Shown here in pieces: positions 45,240 through 55,469 of a DNA stretch of 64,000 nt. The notes under the pieces were generated by a model. It did no database searches. It saw only the letters and a list, made by a program, of their open reading frames with translations, and had not been told where the DNA came from. Position numbers and translations under genes: made by a program. This DNA comes from Bog-756 sp963741055 (GTDB lineage: Bacteria; Actinomycetota; Acidimicrobiia; Acidimicrobiales; RAAP-2). How positions within the stretch are numbered: the first letter of the stretch is position 1; every line of letters starts with the position of its first letter. The stretch is taken from contig CAVUGU010000014.1 of NCBI GenBank assembly GCA_963741055.1, forward strand, positions 186,001 to 250,000, in the 5' to 3' direction.

Positions 45240-46460
45240 TCAGCGCGAACCCGCCAAGAGGCGCTCCCGGACCGGGCCCGGTGCGGCTGCGTCGATCGCC
45301 GTCCAGGCCATGGCGATCGCGGCGTCGTGCAGGGCTTTGTCCGCCGACTCGCTGACACAGGCCGCGGCGAACTCGGGCTGGTGGTTGACCGCGCCCCCTG
45401 CCTCGATTCCCATCAGCGGGTGGATGGTGGGGACCGCGAGCGACACGTTGGCCATGTCGGTCGAGAGCGTGGGTGGGGGCACGCCTTGGTCGTCGAGGTC
45501 GAAGCGGCGACCCAGTCGCTCCGCGTTCGACCGGTAGAGGCCGAGCAGATCGCCGTCGCTCTCCATGTGCGAATACACCGGAGAGAGCGACTCGTACGCG
45601 ACCCGCGACCCGGTCGCCAGCGCGCCGGCCTCGAAGCAGGCCCTCACCTTCGGTTCGAGCTCCTCCAGGCGCGCGAGTGTGATCGACCGGCACATGAAAC
45701 GGCCGGTCACCCTCTCGGGGATGACGTTGGCGGCACCGCCACTGTCGAGCACCACCCCGTGCACCTGGTCGCCGGGTCGGAGCTGCTGGCGGAGCAGGCC
45801 GATGGCGACCTGCGAGACGACCATCGCGTCCGCCGCGTTGATCCCCTCCCAGGGGGCGGCCGAGGCGTGAGCGCTCCGGCCGGTGAAGATCACGTCGAAG
45901 TGGGAGACCGCGAGGCAGGTGGCGACGAGCCGGTCCGCCGGCCAGGGGTGGACCATCATCGCCGCGTGCACGTCGTCGAACGCGCCCTGTTCCAGCATGA
46001 GGACCTTGCCCCCGCCCCCTTCCTCGCCCGGCGTGCCGAGTAACCGGACGGTGAGACCCAGCCGATCGGCGACACCGGCCAGGCCGATCGCGGCACCGAC
46101 CGCGGACGCAGCGATGAGGTTGTGGCCGCACGCATGGCCGATACCGGGAAGTGCGTCGTACTCCGCGCAGACCGCCACTACCAGTGGCCCCGTACCCGAC
46201 TCGGCGCTGAACGCGGTCGGGAGCCCGGCCACCCCGGGAGTCACCGCGAAGCCGGATCCGGCGAGCACCTCCGCGCTCCACCCGGCGGCGCGCTCTTCGT
46301 CGAACGCGGTCTCGGGATGGTCGTGGATGGCGTGGCTGAGCTCGACCAGCGCCGGCAGCTGCGACTCGACCGCGCGGCGTGCGTCGTCCTTCAGCCGGTC
46401 GGTCGCCGTCGCGGAGGCCTCCGCTTCGGAACCTCCGTTATCCGATGACCGCGACGACAT
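45240..46460 (-). CDS. M20 family amidohydrolase
   Basis: A 406-residue metal-dependent amidohydrolase of the AbgB/HipO-like group. Metal-binding motifs: YDALPGIGHACGHNLIAASA (about residue 105), the catalytic/ligand Glu in LLGTPGEEGGGGKVLML, MVHPWPADRLVA and the dimer-domain motif TGRSAHASAAPWEGINAADA. It probably cuts an amide in an acyl-amino acid or related compound. ATG 46460 overlaps the end of the biotin carboxylase gene by 23 bases, implying co-transcription. No signal peptide. Confidence 0.88.
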   Translation of the reverse strand: MSSRSSDNGGSEAEASATATDRLKDDARRAVESQLPALVELSHAIHDHPETAFDEERAAGWSAEVLAGSGFAVTPGVAGLPTAFSAESGTGPLVVAVCAEYDALPGIGHACGHNLIAASAVGAAIGLAGVADRLGLTVRLLGTPGEEGGGGKVLMLEQGAFDDVHAAMMVHPWPADRLVATCLAVSHFDVIFTGRSAHASAAPWEGINAADAMVVSQVAIGLLRQQLRPGDQVHGVVLDSGGAANVIPERVTGRFMCRSITLARLEELEPKVRACFEAGALATGSRVAYESLSPVYSHMESDGDLLGLYRSNAERLGRRFDLDDQGVPPPTLSTDMANVSLAVPTIHPLMGIEAGGAVNHQPEFAAACVSESADKALHDAAIAMAWTAIDAAAPGPVRERLLAGSR

Positions 46461-48207
46461 CGCCCGGTCCGACCGAATCGCCGACGGAGACCTTGACTTC
46501 CTTGACCGTCCCTGCCTTCTCGGCCATCACGTTGTTCTCCATTTTCATCGCCTCGAGCACACAGACGGTCTGGCCCACCTCGACCGCGTCACCGACGCTC
46601 ACCAGGACCTTGACGATGGTTCCCTGCATGGGGACGGCGACGTTGCCCGAGCCGGCACCCGACGCGGCGGCCTTCGGCCGCTTCGGTGCGATCGCCCGCC
46701 CGCCCCCGCCTCCCGCAGCCGGCGCGTCGCCGAGGTCGGGGACCCAGAGCTTCACCTGGTAACGCCGCCCGTCGACCTCTGCGGTGACCTCGCGCAGAAC
46801 CCGGGGCGTGTCGTCGCCGTCTTCGGCGGGCGGAGCCGACGGCTCCGCCGCAGCGGTGACCCCGCTCAGGTCCAGCCCGTGCTCCACCCAGTTGGTCGAG
46901 TGCTCGGCCGCGACGAAGTCGGGGTGGGAGAGGATCGCCACGTCCGCCGGAAGCGTCGTCGCGACGCCCTCGATGACGGTCTCGTCGATCGCCCGCAGCA
47001 TCCGGTTGCGGGCGGCCTCCCGGTCGTGACCCCACACCACGAGCTTCGCCACCAGGTTGTCGTAGAACTGGCTCACCGTGTCGCCCGACTCGTAGCCCGC
47101 GTCGAGACGGACACCGGGCCCCCCGGGGGCCACCAGCCGGGTGATCTTTCCGGGTGAGGGGAGGAACGCGCCGCCGGCGGGGTCCTCCGCGTTGATCCGG
47201 ACCTCGATGGCGTGACCGTTGCGCTGGATGCTCTCCTGATCGAAGCCGAGGGGCTCTCCCGATGCGACGCGCAGCTGCCACTCGACGAGATCGAGGCCGG
47301 TCACCAGCTCGGTGATCGGGTGCTCGACCTGGAGCCGGGTGTTCATCTCGAGGAAGAAGAACTCTCCGTCCTGGTAGAGGAATTCGACGGTGCCGGCGTT
47401 GACGTACCCGCACGCCTCGGCGACCCGTACCGAGGCGGCACCCATCGCCTGGCGGACCTCGTCGGGAAAGTTGGGAGCCGGACTCTCCTCGATGAGCTTC
47501 TGGTGGCGTCGTTGTGCGGAGCAGTCGCGCTCGCCGAGCCAGAGGGTCGTGCCGTGGGTGTCGGCGATCACCTGCATCTCCACGTGGCGCGGCCAGGCGA
47601 GGTATCGCTCGACGTAGCACTCGTCGCGCCCGAAGTAGGCGGCCGACTCCCGTTTCGCCGACTCGAGCGCGTCGGCGGCATCGTCGGGTCCGGCGACGAC
47701 CTTCATCCCACGACCACCGCCCCCGAATGCGGCCTTGATCGCGACCGGCCAACCGAACTCCTCGCCGAAGCTGATGACCTGCTCCGGTGAGGTGAGCACG
47801 TCGGAACGGCCCGGCACGCCGGAGACCCCTGCCCGCTCGGCGGCGTGGCGAGAGCTGATCTTGTCGCCCATGACCTCGATCGCCTCGGGAGGCGGCCCGA
47901 TGAAGACCACGCCGCGCTGGGTGATGGCCCTCGCGAAGTCCGTGTTCTCCGAGAAGAACCCGTATCCCGGGTGGACCGAGTCCGCGCCGCTGCGCTCGAT
48001 GACGTCGAGGATCGCGGAGGTGTTCAGATAGCTTTCGGCGGCGGTCTGGCCCCCGAGCGCGTACGCCTCGTCCGCCAGACGCACGTGGAGCGCATCGCGG
48101 TCGAGCTCCGAGTAGACGGCAACGGTGGTGACGCCCAGCTCGCGACAGGTCCGGATCACCCGAACCGCGATCTCTCCCCGGTTGGCGATGAGGACCTTCT
48201 TCAGCAC
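46438..48207 (-). CDS. Biotin-dependent acyl-CoA carboxylase alpha subunit
   Basis: A 589-residue AccA3-type protein with biotin carboxylase and biotin carrier domains. The BC domain opens KKVLIANRGEIAVRVIRTCR; GVHPGYGF-like DSVHPGYGFFSENTDFARAI, the ATP-grasp glycine loop AAFGGGGRGMKVVAGPDDA, and FFFLEMNTRLQVEHPITELV with catalytic residues follow. The carrier domain ends with the biotin site VCVLEAMKMENNVMAEKAGT (Lys). With a beta subunit (not here) it would carboxylate acetyl-, propionyl- or longer acyl-CoA. GTG 48207 follows GAAAGG. The biotin ligase gene diverges next door. Confidence 0.93.
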   Translation of the reverse strand: MLKKVLIANRGEIAVRVIRTCRELGVTTVAVYSELDRDALHVRLADEAYALGGQTAAESYLNTSAILDVIERSGADSVHPGYGFFSENTDFARAITQRGVVFIGPPPEAIEVMGDKISSRHAAERAGVSGVPGRSDVLTSPEQVISFGEEFGWPVAIKAAFGGGGRGMKVVAGPDDAADALESAKRESAAYFGRDECYVERYLAWPRHVEMQVIADTHGTTLWLGERDCSAQRRHQKLIEESPAPNFPDEVRQAMGAASVRVAEACGYVNAGTVEFLYQDGEFFFLEMNTRLQVEHPITELVTGLDLVEWQLRVASGEPLGFDQESIQRNGHAIEVRINAEDPAGGAFLPSPGKITRLVAPGGPGVRLDAGYESGDTVSQFYDNLVAKLVVWGHDREAARNRMLRAIDETVIEGVATTLPADVAILSHPDFVAAEHSTNWVEHGLDLSGVTAAAEPSAPPAEDGDDTPRVLREVTAEVDGRRYQVKLWVPDLGDAPAAGGGGGRAIAPKRPKAAASGAGSGNVAVPMQGTIVKVLVSVGDAVEVGQTVCVLEAMKMENNVMAEKAGTVKEVKVSVGDSVGPGDVVAVIG

Positions 48208-48297
48208 GCTGCGCCTTTCGGGTCGAGAGGGGTCGATGTCCAAAGCCTCGGGGGCGGGACCCGCACACCCGAGGACGTACCAGACTGGCACGGCCCG

Positions 48298-48303
48298 TAG
48301 GGT
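48298..48303 (+). promoter_or_regulatory. Leaderless-type -10 box for birA
   Basis: TAGGGT ends six bases before ATG 48310. Confidence 0.5.
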
Positions 48304-48309
48304 GAGTGC

Positions 48310-49173
48310 ATGTTGGGCGACCTGTTCGCCGACGTCAGGCGCTTCCCTTCGATCGATTCGACCAACCGCTACCTCCTCGACGAGGCCCGCGCCGGTGCAC
48401 CCGAAGGCGTCGTCGCGATCGCCGATCACCAGACGTCGGGACGAGGGCGGCTCGGCCGGCGGTGGGAGGCACCGGCCGGCACCAACCTGCTCGCTTCGGT
48501 ACTGCTCCGTCCCGATCTGCGCGCAGAGGAACGGCACCTGGCGAGTGCAGTGGTCTGCCTGGCGGGCCGGCAGGCCGCCCGGCAGGTCGCCGGCGTGACC
48601 CTGGCGGTCAAGTGGCCGAACGACCTGGTGGCGCACGACGGTCGCAAGGTGGCGGGCGTCCTCGCCGAAGCCGACCTGCCGGAGGCGACCGGGACCGGGG
48701 CCGGCTCGGTCACACTCCGGCTCCGGGCGACCCCGGCGTCGGGCAACCCCGGCTCTGTGGTGGGCGGCCAGCATCGGAGGCTTCCCGCTCTCGTCGTCGG
48801 GATCGGCATGAACGTCAACTGGCCCGCCACCGATGCCGACCTTCCCGCCGAACTCGTCGGGACGGCCTGCTCCCTGCAGCAGCTGTCGGGTCGCGCCCTC
48901 GATCGCTCCGCTCTCCTCGATGCCCTCCTCGCCGCGTTGGAGCCGCGGGTTTCGGAGCTCGCCACACCGGCCGGGCGCGGACGCCAGGCCGGTGAGTTCG
49001 AGCGTGCCTGCTCCACCGTCGGCACCCGGGTGCGGGTCGAACTGCCCGGTGAATCCTTCGAAGGGACCGCAGTGGGCCTGACCGAAGAGGGTCACCTTGT
49101 CGTCGAAGTGGGCGGGGAGCTGCGCACCGTGATCGCCGGCGACGTCGTACACCTGCGTCACAGGACGGAATGA
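48310..49173 (+). CDS. birA: Biotin-[acetyl-CoA-carboxylase] ligase, without DNA-binding domain
   Basis: A 287-residue group I biotin ligase that attaches biotin to the carboxylase. Conserved segments: SIDSTNRYLLDEAR, the biotinyl-AMP loop ADHQTSGRGRLGRRWEAPAG, VKWPNDLVAHDGRKVAGVLA (catalytic Lys) and VVGIGMNVNWPATDADLP; the C-terminal SH3-like domain ends VVEVGGELRTVIAGDVVHLR. No N-terminal helix-turn-helix, so it is not a repressor. An insertion of about 35 residues (TGAGSVTLRLRATPASGNPG) separates the two core motifs. It is divergent from its substrate gene. Confidence 0.92.
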   Translation: MLGDLFADVRRFPSIDSTNRYLLDEARAGAPEGVVAIADHQTSGRGRLGRRWEAPAGTNLLASVLLRPDLRAEERHLASAVVCLAGRQAARQVAGVTLAVKWPNDLVAHDGRKVAGVLAEADLPEATGTGAGSVTLRLRATPASGNPGSVVGGQHRRLPALVVGIGMNVNWPATDADLPAELVGTACSLQQLSGRALDRSALLDALLAALEPRVSELATPAGRGRQAGEFERACSTVGTRVRVELPGESFEGTAVGLTEEGHLVVEVGGELRTVIAGDVVHLRHRTE

Positions 49174-49282
49174 CGCGGCGTCGAACGACGAGTCGAAAGG
49201 CGAAGGGAGAGCGCGAAACACTGCGAAGCGGGCTCGACCGAGGGTCGACGCGAGCGACGGCGGAGCCCTATCGCGCCAGGGC

Positions 49283-49288
49283 TAACAT
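49283..49288 (+). promoter_or_regulatory. Leaderless-type -10 box for the glycan cluster (rmlB)
   Basis: TAACAT ends nine bases before ATG 49298, the first gene of a long coupled cluster. Confidence 0.5.
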
Positions 49289-49297
49289 CTCCCGGTC

Positions 49298-50317
49298 ATG
49301 CGGGTCCTCGTCACCGGCGGCGCCGGGTTCATCGGTTCGAACTTCGTCCGCTACTGGGTCGACCGGCACCCAGAGGACGCAGTGGTCGCGTACGACGTGC
49401 TCACCTACGCCGGGAATCGTCCCAATCTCGCCGACGTCGAGGACCGCATCGACTTCGTGCAAGGCGACATCGGCGACCTCGAGCTCGTCACGAAGACGCT
49501 CGCCGAGCACCAGATCGACGTCATCGTCAACTTCGCCGCCGAGTCCCACAACAGCCTCGCCATCATCGACCCGGCACGCTTCTTCCGCACCAACGTCCTC
49601 GGAACCCAGACCCTCGCCGAGGCAGCACGTCGGCACGGCGTGACCCGCTTCCATCACATCTCGACCTGCGAGGTCTACGGCGACCTTCCTCTCGACTCGG
49701 ACGAGCTCTTCACCGAGGAGACCGCGTACCGGCCGCGCACGCCCTACAACGCGTCGAAAGCCGGAGCGGACCACGCGGTGCGCGCCTACGCGGAGACCTT
49801 CGGACTGCCGGCGACGATCACCAACTGCTGCAACAACTACGGGCCTTACCAATTCCCAGAGAAGGTGATCCCGTTGTTCACCGCGAGAGCGCTCGACAGC
49901 CAGCCGTTGCCGCTCTACGCGTCGACCCAGAACCGACGCGAGTGGCTGCACGTCGAGGACCACTGCCGAGCGATCGAGTTGGTACTGCAGCACGGGTCGG
50001 TCGGCGAGACCTACAACGTCGGCAGCGGCACCGAGGCGAGCATCGAAGAGATCGCCGACGCGGTGCTCGCGGCGACCGGCCGGTCCGCGTCGTTGAAGGA
50101 GATCGTTCCCGACCGGCCCGGTCACGACCGTCGCTACCTCCTCGACTCCTCGAAGATCCGCGGCGCACTCGGCTGGGAGCCGTCGGTCCCCTTCGACCGG
50201 GGCCTGGTGGAGACCGTGAGCTGGTACCGCGACCACCGGAACTGGTGGGAGCCGCTCTTCGACCGGTCCCCGGTGGTCGAGGGCGACTGGCCCGACCCGC
50301 CTCCGGTCACTCGGTGA
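49298..50317 (+). CDS. rmlB: dTDP-glucose 4,6-dehydratase-like enzyme
   Basis: A 339-residue extended SDR. NAD site VLVTGGAGFIGSNFVRYWVD, FAAESHNSLAIIDPARFFRT, YNASKAGADHAVRAYAETFG (Tyr/Lys), NCCNNYGPYQFPEKVIPLFT, and NRREWLHVEDHCRAIELVLQ all fit RmlB. In place of the usual STDEVYG catalytic Asp-Glu pair it has STCEVYGD, Cys for Asp. RmlB makes dTDP-4-keto-6-deoxyglucose for rhamnose. rmlD follows with a GTGA overlap, but rmlC and a clear rmlA are missing here. Confidence 0.88.
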   Translation: MRVLVTGGAGFIGSNFVRYWVDRHPEDAVVAYDVLTYAGNRPNLADVEDRIDFVQGDIGDLELVTKTLAEHQIDVIVNFAAESHNSLAIIDPARFFRTNVLGTQTLAEAARRHGVTRFHHISTCEVYGDLPLDSDELFTEETAYRPRTPYNASKAGADHAVRAYAETFGLPATITNCCNNYGPYQFPEKVIPLFTARALDSQPLPLYASTQNRREWLHVEDHCRAIELVLQHGSVGETYNVGSGTEASIEEIADAVLAATGRSASLKEIVPDRPGHDRRYLLDSSKIRGALGWEPSVPFDRGLVETVSWYRDHRNWWEPLFDRSPVVEGDWPDPPPVTR

Positions 50318-51257
50318 ACCGTCCCCTTCGGGTCCTGCTCACCGGCGGCAACGGCCAGCTCGGGCGCGACCTCCGAGACGTACTGGCCGGAGGAGTGCCC
50401 GACGGCGGCCAAGCCGTCGGCGGCGCGGGCATCCTCCCCGAGGTGGCCGAGGGCACCTTCGACGTGCTTTCGACCGACATCGACGACCTCGACCTGGTCG
50501 ATCGGGAGGCGATCCGGGCCGCGGCCGCGGCGTTCCGGCCCGACATCGTCCTCCACGGCGGCGCGTACACCGCGGTCGACGCGTGCGAGTCCGATCCGGA
50601 CACCGCGTTCGCGGTCAACGCACTCGGCACCCGTCACGTCGCCGAGGCAGCTTCCGACGTCGGCGCGCACCTCGTCTACGTCTCCACCGACTACGTCTTC
50701 GACGGATCGCTCGATCGGCCCTACGTCGAATGGGACCCGCCCTCTCCCCGCTCGGTCTACGGACGCAGCAAGCTCGGTGGCGAGATGGAGGTCCACCAGG
50801 TCGCCGGCGGTTCGGCGACCGTGGTGCGGACCGCCTGGGTGAACGGTGCACACGGCGCCAACATGGTGAAGACAGTCCTTCGCCTGGCCGGGGCGAACAG
50901 CGACGAGCCGTTGCGCTTCGTGGACGACCAGCGAGGGTGCCCGACCTTCACCGCCGATCTCGCGCGCGGGCTGGTGCGTCTCGCGCTCGACCGGCGGCCC
51001 GGGACCTTCCACCTGACCAACCAGGGGGAGACCACCTGGTTCGGGTTCGCCGCGGGCCACGCTGGAGGCGGCCGGGTTCGACCCCGACCGGGTCGTGCCC
51101 ATCACCACCGCCGAGCTCGACCCGCCCCGCCCCGCGCCCTCGACCGGCGAACTCGAGGCTCGACAACGCGGCGCTCCGGCTCTCGGGCCTACCGTCGCTC
51201 CCTGTGTGGCAGGACGCGCTCGGCAGGCTCGTGGCTGCCCTGTCGGTCCCGATCTGA
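50314..51257 (+). CDS. rmlD: dTDP-4-dehydrorhamnose reductase (frameshifted)
   Basis: About 314 residues. RVLLTGGNGQLGRDLRDVLA, VLHGGAYTAVDACESDPDTA, LVYVSTDYVFDGSLDRPYVE and SVYGRSKLGGEMEVHQVAGG (Tyr/Lys) are in the GTG 50314 frame. An extra G at 51054-51056 breaks it after TTWFGFAA; restored, it reads ATLEAAGFDPDRVVPITTAE, and after a second shift near 51,135, RPANSRLDNAALRLSGLPSL to the stop at 51255-51257. It reduces the 4-keto group to dTDP-L-rhamnose. Coupled to rmlB by GTGA. A 6-bp hairpin (GGCTCG/CGAGCC, 51287-51305) lies downstream. Confidence 0.9.
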
Positions 51258-51323
51258 CAGAATCCCTGGCCAGTTTCGTCCGAGGGGGCTCGGAGCCGGC
51301 GAGCCGAGGAGCGGAGGGCAGAC

Positions 51324-51395
51324 ATGACGACAGGACGGGACGAGCCGGGACACGGTCGGCGACGACCGACTCGGTGGGCCTGCCTTCGGCCATAG
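51324..51395 (+). other. Well-placed ATG and short frame before ugd
   Basis: ATG 51324 has GGAGG exactly six bases upstream, the best ribosome site in this spacer. Its frame encodes MTTGRDEPGHGRRRPTRWAC and three more residues before TAG 51393-51395. It is either a leader peptide or the true start of ugd broken by an indel; the ugd core resumes in the same frame at 51441. Confidence 0.35.
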
Positions 51396-51429
51396 AGGGT
51401 CCGCCACGGCCGGGTCGCGCCGGAGGGGC

Positions 51430-52768
51430 GTGGGCGAACGGTTGCGGTCATCGGCGTCGGGTACGTGGGATTCCCGACAGCGGCGACGCTCGCCCACCTC
51501 GGCCACCGAGGTGACCTGTGGTGATGCGGACGCGGCGAAGATCGCCATGCTGGAACGTGGCCAGGTGCCGATCGTCGAGGACCAGCTCGCGGAACTGGTC
51601 CACGAGGGTCAGGCGGCGGGACGGCTCCGGTTCGTGGTCGGCGCGACCGAGGCGGTGGCGGGGGCCGAGTTCGTCTTCCTTTGCGTACCAACCCCGCAGA
51701 GCCGAGGACGGTTCGGCCGACCTCTCCTTCGTCGAAGCGGTCGGCAAGGAGATCGGCCCCCATCTCGTACCCGGATCGGTCATCGTCAACAAGTCGACCG
51801 TCCCGGTGGGCTCGACGCTCGTCGTCGAGCGGGTGCTCGGCCGCCACGACGTCACGGTGGTCTCCAATCCGGAGTTCCTGAGGGAGGGCACAGCGGTCTC
51901 CGACAGCCTCCATCCCGAGCGGATCGTGGTCGGTGCCGACGACCAGTCGGTCGCCGCGCGGGTCGGTGAGCCTGTTCTCCGGAACTCAGGCCCCACTGCT
52001 GATCACCGATGCGGCGACCGCCGAGACCATCAAATACGCCTCGAACGCGTTCCTCGCGACCAAGCTGAGCTTCGTGAACGCGATCGCCGGGCTGTGCGAG
52101 GCGGTGGGCGCGGACGTCCGCGACGTCATCCTCGGGCTCGGCTACGACCGCCGTATCGGGTTCGAGTACCTCCGTCCCGGGCCGGGATGGGGAGGCAGCT
52201 GCCTCCCGAAGGACACCCGAGCACTCGTCCACATCGGCGAGATGGCCGGATACGACTTCTCCTTCCTCCGGGGCGCGATCCAGACCAACGACGAGCAGTT
52301 CGACCGGGTGGTGGCCAAGGTCGAGGGGGCGGTCTCCGAGATCGGGCGGGCTGGCCGGCGCCAACGCTCGCGGTCTGGGGTCTCACCTTCAAGGCGGGTA
52401 CCGACGACTTGCGCAACTCGCCCGCCGTCGAGATCGTCCGGCGGCTCGTGGCGAGTGGCGCCCAAGTGAAGGTCTTCGACCCGACCCTTCGTTCCGAGGG
52501 ACGAGGGCACACGCCCGATCGACGAGCTGGTCGGTGCCGGCGACGGCTCGCCCGGCTCGGCGCGCGTCGTCGGCCGACGCCTACGCGGCTTGCGAGGATG
52601 CCGTCGCCGTCGTGGTGCTCACCGAGTGGGACGAATTCCGATGGCTCGACTTCGAGATCGTGCAGATCGAAGATGCGCAACCCGGTCGTCGTCGACGCAC
52701 GGAACCTGCTCGATCCGGCCCAGCTCCGGCGGTACGGATTCGAGTACGCGGGGATCGGTCGCAGGTGA
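51430..52768 (+). CDS. ugd: UDP-glucose/GDP-mannose dehydrogenase family (many frameshifts)
   Basis: About 445 residues over at least six frame changes. In order: VAVIGVGYVGFPTAATLAHL (NAD site), CGDADAAKIAMLERGQVPIV, FVFLCVPTPQ, IGPHLVPGSVIVNKSTVPVG, VVSNPEFLREGTAVSDSLHP, ETIKYASNAFLATKLSFVNA (catalytic Lys), YLRPGPGWGGSCLPKDTRAL (active Cys), LTFKAGTDDLRNSPAVEIVR and VVVDARNLLDPAQLRRYGFE. It oxidises UDP-glucose to UDP-glucuronate, the substrate of the next gene, with which it overlaps (GTGA). GTG 51430 is tentative; ATG 51324 may be the true start. Confidence 0.88.
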
Positions 52769-53702
52769 GTCGTCTGGTGGTGCTCGGGGGCGGGGGATTC
52801 CTCGGGTCACACCTCTGCGACCAGCTCCTCGCGCGCGGCGACGAGGTCGTCGCGGTCGACGACTTCTCGACCGGGCAGCGGTCGAACCTCGCGCACCTCG
52901 ACGACGATCCTCGCTTCACGCTGATCGAAGCCGACGTGTCACGCTCGATTCCGGTGGACGGCCCGGTCTCCGGGGTGCTCCACCTGGCGAGCCCGGCGTC
53001 GCCCCTCGACTACCTCTCGCATCCGCTCGAGACGCTTGCCGTCGGCAGCGAGGGCACCCGCCTCGGTCTCGAGCTCGCCCGACGGCACGACGTCCGGTTC
53101 CTGCTGGCGTCGACCAGCGAGATCTACGGGGACCCCGAGGAGCATCCGCAGACCGAGGGGTACTGGGGGCGGGTGAACCCGGTCGGGCCGCGCAGCGTCT
53201 ACGACGAAGCCAAGCGGTTCGCCGAGGCGATCACGATGGGCTACCACCGGACAACGGGACCAACGTGGGCATCGCCCGCATCTTCAACACCTATGGCCCG
53301 CGACTGCGACCCGACGACGGGCGCGTGGTGTCCAACTTCCTCGTCCAGGCCGCACGCGAAGAACCCCTCACCGTCTACGGCGACGGGAGCCAGACCCGGA
53401 GCCTCTGCTACGTCGACGACGAGGTTCGCGGGCTCGTCGCGCTCTTCGACTCGAATCTCGCCGGCCCGGTCAACATCGGCAATCCCGACGAGTACAGCGT
53501 TCTCGAGCTGGCGCGCACCGTGGTCGCGTTGCTCGGTTCCTCGTCACCGATCGTCCACCTGCCGCTTCCTGCCGACGACCCCTCACGCAGGCGTCCGGAC
53601 ATCTCGCTGGCGAGGGAATGCGCTCGGTTGGGAGCCGACCACACCGCTTGGAGGAGGGACTCTCCCGGACCGTCGTCTACCTGGCCGACCGGGCCGGGGT
53701 GA
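52765..53702 (+). CDS. UDP-glucuronate decarboxylase-like (UDP-xylose synthase), frameshifted
   Basis: About 312 residues. LVVLGGGGFLGSHLCDQLLA, VDDFSTGQRSNLAHL, LHLASPASPLDYLSHPLETL, LLASTSEIYGDPEEHPQTEG and YWGRVNPVGPRSVYDEAKRF (Tyr/Lys) are hallmark UXS segments in the first frame. After an indel near 53,250, VGIARIFNTYGPRLRPDDGR and LTVYGDGSQTRSLCYVDDEV follow; later ALGWEPTTPL and EEGLSRTVVYLADRAG lie in two further frames. Removing one G from 53696-53699 gives a stop at 53702. It would turn UDP-glucuronate into UDP-xylose, directly after ugd. Confidence 0.87.
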
Positions 53703-53802
53703 CACTCGCCGGACCGCAGGGTTCGACCCGCGGCGGGTCAGCGGGGCCATGCTGGAAGGTGACCGGACCGGGTCGTCCGGACCGCAGAGGGAGCGCGAGA
53801 CG

Positions 53803-54555
<753 letters not shown>

Positions 54556-54559
<4 letters not shown>

Positions 54560-55455
54560 CCGCCCGCACAGCGGGCGGGATCGCCGCGGTGATCGTCAAC
54601 TACGAGTCGGGGCCTGCCCTCGCCCGTTGCGCGACGGGGCTGCTGGCCGAGGGGGTCACCGAGCTGGTCGTGGTCGACAACGGCTCGACCGACGGATCGG
54701 TCGCACTGCTCGAGAACGCGGTCCCCGAGGCCGCGGTCGTCGTCACCGGGCGCAACCTCGGCTATGGATCGGCGGCCAACCGCGGCGTCGCCGCGACCAA
54801 TGCGTCGGTGGTGCTGGTGTGCAACCCCGACGTGGTGGTCGCTCCGGGCGTGCTCGCCGCGCTGGCGGACGCGATGGAGGCCGATCCCCGCCGGGCGCTC
54901 GCGGGCCCGCTGATCCGCAGGCCCGACGGCGAGCGCTACCCTTCGGCCCGCCGATTTCCCTCGATGGTCGACGCCGCCGGACACGCCGCCATCGGCCTGT
55001 TCACCCCGCGCAACCGGTTCACCCGCGCCTATCACCAGGCCGACCTCGAGCGAGAAGCGACGATCACCGACGTCGACTGGGTGTCGGGCGCATGCTTCCT
55101 CGTGCGTCGGGTGGCGTTCGAACAGGTGGGCGGCTTCGACGAGGCGTATTTCATGTACGCGGAGGAGGTCGACCTCTGCTGGCGGCTGGGCCGGACCGGC
55201 TGGAGGGTCGCGTACGTTCCCGCCGCCGAGGTGACCCATCTCCAGGGCGTCTCGACCGACCGCCATCCCTACCGGATGATCGTGGAACACCACCGCTCGG
55301 CCCTCCGGTTCGCCGCGCGGACCTCGAGTGGCGCGGGGCGTCTTCTGCTCCCCCTGGTGGCCGTCGGCATGGGGGCGCGATGCACCATGGCCTGCCTCCT
55401 TCAGCTGGTCAGAAGCCGCTCCCGCGCCGCAAAGGACCGCGATCCCAGGCTGTAG
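54556..55455 (+). CDS. Glycosyltransferase family 2 (rhamnosyltransferase-like)
   Basis: A 299-residue intact GT2: AAVIVNYESGPALARCATGL, LVVVDNGSTDGSVALLENAV, NLGYGSAANRGVAATNASVV, LVCNPDVVVAPGVLAALADA (the DxD equivalent is NPDVVV), WVSGACFLVRRVAFEQVGGF and YFMYAEEVDLCWRLGRTGWR. This pattern is typical of WbbL-type transferases that add rhamnose to lipid-linked glycans, which fits rmlB/rmlD upstream, though the donor is inference. GTG 54556 overlaps the preceding stop. The stop TAG forms part of a TAGGGT -10 box for the next gene. Confidence 0.88.
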
Positions 55456-55458
55456 GGT
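55453..55458 (+). promoter_or_regulatory. -10 box overlapping a stop codon inside the glycan cluster
   Basis: TAGGGT begins with the stop codon of the GT2 gene and ends 11 bases before ATG 55470, so the second half of the cluster may have its own promoter. Confidence 0.4.
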
Positions 55459-55469
55459 GTCCTCCGATC

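Noticed and set aside
49170..49643. Plus-strand frame overlapping birA end and rmlB start
   Set aside because: The translation is Arg/Ser/Thr-rich without a domain and overlaps the well-supported rmlB in another frame.
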